Source: Cercis canadensis
Taxonomy: Eukaryota; Streptophyta; Magnoliopsida; Fabales; Fabaceae
NCBI GenBank assembly: GCA_003255065.1
Contig: QAOA01002386.1
Coordinates: 124,001-188,000, forward strand
DNA length: 64,000 bases
Reading direction: 5' to 3'
Positions within the stretch are counted from its first letter, which is position 1. Every line of letters begins with the position of its first letter. The notes beneath the pieces were generated by a model, which saw only the letters and a program-made list of their open reading frames with translations, ran no database searches and was not told the DNA's origin. Shown in pieces: positions 56,577 through 64,000 of this stretch. A program made the position numbers and the translations under genes.

Positions 56577-56870
56577 CCCTTATTGGAGACGAACTTGTAA
56601 TCATAACATTTTTCCGTCTTGAATTCTCTAGGAACTCATAATTAAATTTAATTCACTATTTAACCAATCTTATTATGTTAATAATATATTTTTGGCTTAA
56701 CTATAATTTTGGTTTCCCTATTTTAACAAAGTAAATGATTTGATCCCCTTTCTTTAAAAATGAATGATTTAACCCCTTTATTTTGACAAAAGTTGCAATT
56801 TTGGCTCCTCTATCTCTCAAATGTTAAAAAATAAACGAAAATGCTGATGTGACAATAAGAAATTATTATT
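56577..56870. other. Spacer, no gene recognised
   Basis: AT-rich. Contains ATTTTGGTTTCCC and GGTTTAACCCC-like phrases common in plant MITEs, but no clear inverted partner was found. Confidence 0.35.
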
Positions 56871-57560
56871 TTAATATGATTCAACCCAAAATACCAAAAC
56901 TAACCTTAAAAAAACTATCATTTTCCTAATTCACAAGTCTAGATCAAGGCTTAAAGGTCTCGAAATCAAAATTCCACCATTCAAAGTCAATATCTTCACC
57001 TTTGGAACTTCCTCACAAAATTTCAACTTAAGCCAACGGTGAATAACTTTGAATCGCCGATTTTATGAAAATTGCCAGAAAAATACCAAAACATAGGCTT
57101 TGATTCTACATTCTGGCATTAATAGTTGCTACCACCATATAAGAAATAAATTATTTTGAAAACTTATAGAAAAAGGTTGTAAAGATCTATCAAACCTATC
57201 TATCTAGAACAGCAAAATGCCAAGATACTATGGTCCATACATAGAAAACCCAGAAATTTATTTTAAATCCTTTAAAGATAGAGCTTACTATGCAAAAAAT
57301 TGTCAGTCTTATAATAAAAAATTAAGTAAAAATATATCAATTAATTGCAAGAAATAAGTTTAGAACTCCTGCTTATATCTTGCTGTTTAGTCATTATTCA
57401 AAGCAGCAATTAAATTCTAACATATTTTCTATGCTTTAACAACTACTTATCATGAAAGAAAAAAAAAAAAAAAAGAACTCAAGGACAGCCAAAAATAAAG
57501 TTCTAAACAACCTCAAAATCCAACTGAAACAACAAGGGAAAAAATAGACCACAAGCAATG
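56871..57560. repeat. Paralogous segment with the CACTA empty site
   Basis: 56871-57147 matches 44234-44471, 57145-57390 matches 49663-49915, and 57395-57555 matches about 51573-51745. So this copy lacks both the 5.2-kb CACTA element (single AAT at 57145-57147) and about 1.65 kb that lies between 49.9 and 51.57 kb in the other copy. Confidence 0.88.
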
Positions 57561-58299
57561 CCAATAGCCAAACAAGAAAGAAAGAGAAGTAATTCAAAAT
57601 AGGAGAAATTACCCTTGAAATTCAACAATCGATGAGGGGTTCTTCAATGCAGCAAACTATGGTTGAATGGGAGATTCCTTTATTCTGTTTGCTGTTCTCT
57701 GCCTTCTCCCTTTTCCAAGCTCTCTCTTTCACAATACTTCTTGCTTTTTGTCCTTCCTCTAGCTCATGCACCTCTTTCTCCAATAGTTGGTTTTGCTGTC
57801 CTCCCTCCTCTTTCATGCTAGAGCTCTGTAGATATTTCTCTCTTGCTTTTTTCTTCCTCTCTTCTCATTTTGCCCCCCCTTGGCTTGCCGCCTACTCCCT
57901 TTTTTTTCTTTTAATTTGTTTTTTTTTTATAATTTAGTTATTTACTAAATAAGGATAATGCATAGACTTGGAATAATGAGGAGTGAGGAAAATCTAATCA
58001 TTGCTCCCCTATTGGTTCTCCTAGATCTAGTGATGTTAAAATTTTCCTCTTTTTTTTTTTTTTTACTACTTATAAAAATTAAAATATTAAAAAATGAGCC
58101 AAATGGGTTAGATAAAATTAGTGGGCTAGACTAACAATTGACTAAGCTTATGATTTGCTTTATTACGAAGGCCCAAACATAAAAAGCAATAATTAAAAAT
58201 TAAGAACTTACATATTTTTTTAAAAATCATTTTTGTTTTGTTTGAAGTTACGGAAAACACCTGGACAAAATACAGTGCCTACAACCCATATATTTTAAT
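57561..58299. other. No gene recognised
   Basis: T- and C-rich low-complexity sequence near 57680-57930 (frame 57632-57937 is Ser/Phe-rich without a domain), then AT-rich DNA with a T-run at 58050. Confidence 0.4.
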
Positions 58300-58881
58300 T
58301 GTTTTCCAAATTATACTATGGGTATAAATCATCCTGAAATAGCAAAATTCTTATAGCTAAAACTTAAGTCAAATGTAGACAAATTCCTTCTAGGAATAGA
58401 ACATATGGTAGTCATATATAGAATATGTTATAAAGTTATGAAAAAAAAATTAATATTGGTTGCATAAAGCAATCCCCAAAACATAAAACATTAATAATGG
58501 AAGTAAATACTCAAAGTTTTCAGTCAATAACTCCTAAAAGATTAAGACATAATGAAATCTCAAATGGAATTAGAAATGCTTAACTCATCTTTAATAATCA
58601 AATAAATACACAAGGATCTAGTCAAAAGTGATGAAGAGATAATACCATCTTTAGATTTTCATGAAACTTATTTAAATATTATTAATAAAGTTCAAATTCC
58701 CAAATGGTACTGTAATATAACATTAATAATTAATAATAAATATCATAAAGATTTTATAGCTTTAATAGATTCAAGAGCATATCTCAATTGTATTTAAGAA
58801 TGACTAATTCCTACTAAATACTATGAGAAGACAGTTGAATCCCTATCGAATCTTAATGGTTCAAAACTTCAAATAGAGTAT

Positions 58882-60097
58882 TGTTGTGGATAATCATGAA
58901 CGCAAGTGCATGTTATTGTTTTCAAGTAATAAAGAATGAGAGGGTATCATCTCATGGGGATTATATCTATTAAGTGCCAAAATCAATCAACCCTAATTTT
59001 ACCTAGACAAATGAAAGCTAATGTCAACAAGCATTAAAAATGAAAGCAAGTAAATTTATGATTAAACGATGAGAATAAAATCTAGAGTTTCCAATTTCGC
59101 CATAACTATTCCAAGTTGATTTTCCTATTTCATTAACCTGGAATTGTCCTTCTAATTGCTAGCCGATAGCTAGCCAAGAATCCCTTATCTATCCACTAGC
59201 CTCTCCCAAAGTCTAACAAAAATATCCCTAGCTATGAACCCATTATATTCCTGTGAATTATGAATAACTAGAAATTTATTCAATTCTATGGATATCTTTA
59301 ATTGACTACACAGACTATGGAGGTATATTCTTATTCTACATATAACCCATGATATTTATCCCAATGAACTAGACACATAAATCTCCTTCCGGTCTCATTA
59401 GAATTAACATATCATCTAATTAGTGATTAGGCAATTAGAGGCATTAAGAACATAGATGAATACTCAATTAAGAAAAGACAATTCTTGTATTAAATTCCTA
59501 GGAGAAAATCAAAACATTATAGTTAGCCTACATCGTAGTCCTAGAAAACGAAATTCCTTCATAATGAAAGATAAAAACAAGCTAACACAAATTCTAAACA
59601 TTATTATGGAAGAAAAGCTCGTGATGATAAATAACCGTCGCTGAATCTCCAACTCCAAGCCTTCAATCTCTTCTCCTTGCTCTCTCAATGTTTGGAATGT
59701 GTGGCAACTCTCAACTAGTCCGAAAGTTACCTATTTATATGTCCTAGGGAGTTAAAATACATTAGGAAACTTTTTACTAACATAAACCTACAAAAAGTAG
59801 GAAAATATAAGTCTGAAACGCGTCCTGAAGCAGTAATGCAGTGCCTAGGCTCTTACTTTCTGTCCAATGGCTCTGAAATCCTTCTTTGGAGCGCCTAGGC
59901 ACCCAGATTTTGGCTAACACACCCAAATTCGCATGTTTGAGCACCGGAACACTACCAATTCGTCCTATAAGCATCCTATTAGTATTCTCCTACAAAATAA
60001 ACACAAAGAGATGAGAATAAAGCTGATAATTATCTCAAAAACTAACTAAAAACTAAGTGAATAACATATAAATAGTGGATATAAAATTCACTTGTCA
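58882..60097. repeat. Solo LTR in the pararetrovirus
   Basis: 1,216 bp, begins TGTTGTGGATAATC and ends CACTTGTCA, flanked by a perfect 5-bp duplication AGTAT (58877-58881, 60098-60102). Viral sequence resumes on the far side. The CGCAAGTGCA phrase near the start recurs in plant LTRs. No internal domain or second LTR is present. Confidence 0.82.
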
Positions 60098-60171
60098 AGT
60101 ATAAATTAAATAATACTCATATTTGTAATAAAGATAAATGTTTCAAAAATACTTTTATACTAGTAAAAAAN

Positions 60172-60757
60172 ACCAAACAACAGAAAGAGAAAAGAACAAA
60201 GACAAGAGCACTGACCCAAACGTAGTCCTCAACATCGTTGAGAACATCCATGAACAAGACAAGTGAAGACGAAGACTATTCCCCCGCCATTGGCAGAAAG
60301 CTCAGCACACACAATCTATAGTCGATAATCTCGAATGGCGAAGGCAAAGACGAAGAAGAAGAAGAAGCCGAGAGTGTGAATTTCAAGCGGAAAGAGGAAG
60401 GGGAGGTTAGGAGCAAGAGCATCGTGTGACCAAATTCCACTACGTCTTCTCTTCCCTCTCTCACACTTGTTTTCTCTTTCTCTATCTCTTCCTAAATTCT
60501 CTAATGCCTTTTTTTTTTTTTAAATTGCCACATCAGCAGCCACATGGCATTTTAAATTGTCACATATGTCCTTAACGTACCACTTGTCACTTAACGGTGC
60601 CACGTCAGCCATTCTGTCATTAGTTAACAGCCCACATTAACGGAGGACTATTTTGTTATGGATGTCCTATCTTTCGAGGACCAATTTGTTGTTTTTTATC
60701 TTTGAAGGACGATTTTGTTAAAAGTCCAATCTTTCGAAGACTCAAATGTAGGTTTAC
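60172..60757. mobile_element. Insert in the pararetrovirus, truncated at an N
   Basis: Non-viral sequence with a GAAGAAGAAG repeat near 60350 and an end rich in TTTCGAAGA/CCTTTGAAGG phrases (60640-60757). It looks like one end of a DNA transposon or MITE; the other end is lost at the N (60171). Confidence 0.45.
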
Positions 60758-61879
60758 TCTAATTATAAATATCTCAATAAGGTTCTTCAATGGATTAGAT
60801 ATCCAATACCCAATAAAAAAGATTTAATTAATCATTTATATAATGCCTCTATATTTTCAAAATTTGATATGAATTCAAGATTTTGGCAAATTCAAATTAA
60901 TGAAAAAGATAGATATAAAAATTGCTTTCACTGTTCCATTTGTACACTATGAATATAATATTATGCCTTTTGGTCTAAAAAATGAACCATCTGAATTTCA
61001 AAATATTATGAATGATATTTTTAACCACTTTCCAAATTTTACTATTGTATATATAGATCATGTCTTAGTATTTTCAAATTCTATAAATAAACATTTTAAA
61101 CTTTTAGAAAAATTCATTGAAATAGTCAAACAAAATGGACTAGTTGTGCTAAGAAAATGAAATTATTTCAAACAAAAATTAGACTTTTAGGATTTTCTAT
61201 ATATCAAGGAACTATCAAACCTATTAGTATATCAATAGAATTTTCAACCAAATTTCCAGATGAAATGAAGGATAAAAATCAACTTCAAAGATTTTTGTGA
61301 TGCTTAAATTATATTTCGGATTATATTCCAAATTTAATACAAAAACGTTAATTATTATTTAAAAGACTTAGGAAAAATCCTCTTGCTTGGAGTCAAGAGA
61401 TGACACAAGTTATTAAAGATTTAAAAGTCTTATCTCAAAACCTTCATTGTTTAGGAATTCATGATATTCCTTTAGCTCGTATGATAGTAGAGACTAATTC
61501 CTCTTATATAAGACATGTGGGAATTCTAAAACAACGAAAATGATGAAATAGTCTTGAACAAATAGTCAGATACCATTCAGGATTATGGATTGAATTTCAA
61601 AAGAATTGTTCTACCATTAAAAAAAAAAAAGTTTTATCTATTGTTTTATGCATTTCAAAATTTCAAGATGATTTAATTGATAAAACCTTTTTATTAAGAG
61701 TTGATTGCAAAGCTACAAAATATGTTTTACAATAAGATGTTCAAATTCTAGTTTCAAAATGAATTTTTGCAAGATGACAAGCTATATTTTCAAGTTTTGA
61801 TTTTCAAATAGAATTTATTAAAGGAGAAAAGAATTCTCTCCCTAATTTCCTTATCCTATGAATTCCTACAAGAAAAAAA

Positions 61880-63328
61880 ATGAGTAAGAAGAATACATCT
61901 ATCAGTGTTTCAAAAGCCTCATATGCTCAACCTTCACCATCACCTTCAAAACTCCCTACTCCATCTCAAAGGACTTTCCCTACAAGGTCTATATTAGGTT
62001 CTACAATATCTCGTTCTCAAAGCATATTTCAAAATTTGGGATCAATTCTAGCACCCAAACCATATCAAAGTGCCTTAGTCACCCCAGATAGTGAACCAAC
62101 TTATTTTCAAAAATCAGTATTCCAAGACATATGTATCCCTAAACCTTATCAAAGCCAATCCAATATTATTGAAATAGTCAAAAAGATTTTCCCAAAGAAC
62201 TTTCATTTTCTCCCTGAAGATCTCAGCAAAACCAGAGACTTCTATGAATACATCCTAGTTTGAAACCAATTCAATATTCCTCAAACATTTGATCCTCAAG
62301 TTTGTCAAGCTTTTCTTCTTTTCAAAAATCATTCTAAAAAAATCCCAGAGATAGAAAAAAAATTTATTCTTCTGTATAAAGTTTCATATTGCTCGGATTC
62401 TCTGTTGGTCTTACAACCTAAAGCAAGATCCAATATTTTCTCCTTTATTTCCTCTAAAGCTAGTCAGACTATTTAAAGTGAAATGGTGGAAGAAATTTGA
62501 TCTTTCACTAGCAAATGTTTCAAAAGTTCAAGAATTTCTAGCACAAGAGAATTCTCAACAATTATCTCAAAAAAAGAAATCTTCTGCAAAAGGTGAAGAA
62601 ACACCCCTAGATGANTTTTCAAAAATCAGTATTCCAAGACATATGTATCCCTAAACCTTATCAAAGCCAATCCAATATTATTGAAATAGTCAAAAAGATT
62701 TTCCCAAAGAACTTTCATTTTTTCCCTGAAGATCTCAGCAAAACCAGAGACTTCTATGAATACATCCTAGTTTGAAACAAATTCAATATTCCTCAAACAT
62801 TTGATCCTCAAGTTTGTCAAGCTTTTCTTCTTTTCAAAAATCATTCTAAAAAAATCCCAGAGATAGAAAAAAAATTTATTCTTCTGTATAAAGTTTCATA
62901 TTGCTCGGATTCTCTGTTGGTCTTACAACCTAAAGCAAGATCCAATATTTTCTCCTTTATTTCCTCTAAAGCTAGTCAGACTATTTAAAGTGAAATGGTG
63001 GAAGAAATTTGATCTTTCACTAGCAAATGTTTCAAAAGTTCAAGAATTTCTAGCACAAGAGAATTCTCAACAATTATCTCAAAAAAAGAAATCTTCTGCA
63101 AAAGGTGAAGAAACACCCCTAGATGAAATTGCACTGCTCAAAGCCAAGCTCAAACAAGTGACCTCATCAAAATCGGATGAAGTTAATTCAAACTTTACTC
63201 CTCAAAATGAAGATATTGTTACGGCATCGACATTACCATGGATTAGAAAGCAAGAAGACAAAGTTTACAGAATTATAATTCAAAATTTACAACTCAAAAG
63301 AAGATTCCTTCTGACAAAGATTTCATAA
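61880..63328 (+). pseudogene. Downstream reading frame of the pararetrovirus, unknown function
   Basis: The ATG at 61880 opens 127 codons with a Ser/Pro-rich N-terminus (SQRTFPTRSILGS, SQSIFQNLGSIL); a stop at 62261 is present in both copies of the duplicated block. A last open piece runs to 63328 (EIALLKAKLKQVTSSK, coiled-coil-like). No recognised domain. 62104-62614 is repeated at 62616-63126 across an N. Confidence 0.55.
62104..63126. repeat. 512-bp-offset duplication across an N
   Basis: 62104-62614 and 62616-63126 are colinear and differ at only a few sites. N at 62615. Interpreted as an unmerged contig overlap, as at 5967 and 35780. Confidence 0.85.
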
Positions 63329-63540
63329 TGCTCTACAAAAGAATCTTCCAATTGTTTATCACTAAAGGAAAAGCTTCAAAATTTTGCCATGAAATTCTGA
63401 CATCAAAACACATCTCTGACAAGGACAAAATTATCAGAAAGTCATGACCACAAATGCTCATGAAGTCCGTCTGATTTCAATGCCTTTGAAGTCCACATTT
63501 CAAGCCTATATCAGGAGCATCTCAAAGAGGAGGAAGACAC

Positions 63541-64000
63541 ATACTGAATTCGAAAGAAAGCCTATGGCCTAATTTCCAAGGAAAGCCTATAACCAACCAC
63601 GCCTAATCCCTCATCTAGTCTTCTCCTCTAAAAATTCCTTTGTAAATGTATTCAAGCTCTTGTACTTTATATTCAAATATTTCCAAAGTGGAATTTTTTC
63701 ATGAGAAATTCTTTGAGAAATGGAATGCACCATTTCACTAATGTTAAAATTAGGGTTTTCCAATTTCTCATAGAATCTTTCCGTGAGAAATATTCTATGA
63801 GAAACTGGGGTTTTTCTTTTCCCAGCTCCTTGAGCCACCCCTATTTCACTTTTCCTCTTTACCCTATGCGATTCTCTCTTCCACCCCTTGCGACTCCATT
63901 TCCCATTGGCATTTGAGGTTTCTCCAACGGCGGTAAGTGGAGGATAATGTTTGGAAAGTATATTTGACTTGCTTTCGAGATGAGGTAAGCCGAAATCCCT
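63541..64000. other. Window end, no gene recognised
   Basis: Contains several GAGAAATTCT/TTTCTCATAGAAT-type inverted phrases (63700-63810) that may be part of a repeat running off the window. Confidence 0.4.

Larger units (their letters stand above)
58300..63540 (+). pseudogene. Endogenous pararetrovirus (Caulimoviridae), degenerate and interrupted
   Basis: Order on the plus strand: a protease-like block with ALIDSRA in place of the usual DSG motif (about 58690-58881); the solo LTR at 58882-60097; viral sequence again at 60098-60170; an N and an unrelated insert (60171-60757); a reverse transcriptase block (about 60780-61160) whose active-site motif reads YIDH, so the second catalytic Asp is lost; RNase H-like remnants to about 61860; then a separate downstream frame (61880 on). 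Stops and frameshifts are frequent throughout. A polyprotein followed by a second frame recalls florendoviruses, known as widespread endogenous plant viruses; that placement is inference. Not capable of expression as one product. Confidence 0.72.

Noticed and set aside
57632..57937. 101-codon Ser/Phe/Leu-rich protein
   Set aside because: Composition follows a T/C-rich low-complexity tract; the antisense frame is a Lys/Glu-rich mirror. No support for translation.
1..64000. tRNA, rRNA or CRISPR arrays
   Set aside because: No tRNA-like B-box with a matching acceptor stem, no rRNA similarity and no regularly spaced short repeats were seen by eye. A covariance-model scan would be decisive for tRNAs.

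Overview
This is plant nuclear DNA, very probably from an outcrossing eudicot. It has single-exon-dominated CNL resistance genes, a P-class PPR gene with a short intron, a plant CDC123 gene with a 5'UTR intron, and a dense, nested layer of plant transposons. Only three genes look intact: a CC-NB-ARC-LRR resistance gene (8568-12566, minus), a mitochondrial-type PPR gene (17427-19627, minus) and CDC123 (20222-21229, minus). They occupy the 8-23 kb core. Almost everything else is repeat, captured gene fragment or decaying pseudogene.

Layout. 0.46-5.7 kb is a complete but nonsense-ridden Ty3/gypsy chromovirus with 284-bp LTRs and a CAAAT target duplication, inserted in a broken NLR gene. 6.4-6.7 kb is the N-terminus of that NLR pseudogene, and 8.5-12.8 kb is the intact NLR with a MITE in its intron. 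The PPR and CDC123 genes follow. 23.6-30 kb is gene-free and holds a Helitron candidate, a PIF/Harbinger-like element and a foldback MITE. 30.5-38.4 kb is a full-length Mutator-like element (MULE) with 134-bp inverted ends, a direct target duplication and two convergent genes: a MuDR-type transposase and a plant-mobile-domain (PMD/MAIN-like) gene. 38.6-44.2 kb holds a second PIF-like element that carries an NLR fragment, a cysteine-rich secreted-protein pseudogene, an S-domain receptor kinase fragment and a Tat-like gypsy remnant. 44.5-49.7 kb is a CACTA element that captured exons of a host coiled-coil gene; a paralogous empty site at 57.1 kb proves its ends. 49.7-52.9 kb has pararetrovirus-like sequence and three exons of an SMP/C2-domain (NTMC2-type) gene. 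53.3-56.6 kb holds two S-domain receptor kinase pseudogenes, one broken by a Copia element. 58.3-63.5 kb is a degenerate endogenous pararetrovirus interrupted by a 1.2-kb solo LTR and another insertion.

Two themes tie the window together. First, single N bases at 5967, 35780 and 62615 each separate two near-identical copies of about 270-510 bp. These are best read as unmerged haplotype ends in the assembly, not real tandem duplications; at 5967 the second copy is the empty allele of the gypsy insertion. Second, stop codons inside the transposon genes are mostly TAG where related sequence or the second copy suggests CAG, and all ten LTR-LTR differences are transitions. This is the pattern expected from deamination of methylated cytosine in silenced elements.

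The most interesting system is the MULE. It has the convergent two-gene layout of maize MuDR, but a PMD gene sits in the second-gene position. Dense AAAACGC/GCGTTTT motif arrays lie inside both ends, and the PMD gene has a long, almost cytosine-free, telomere-like intron.
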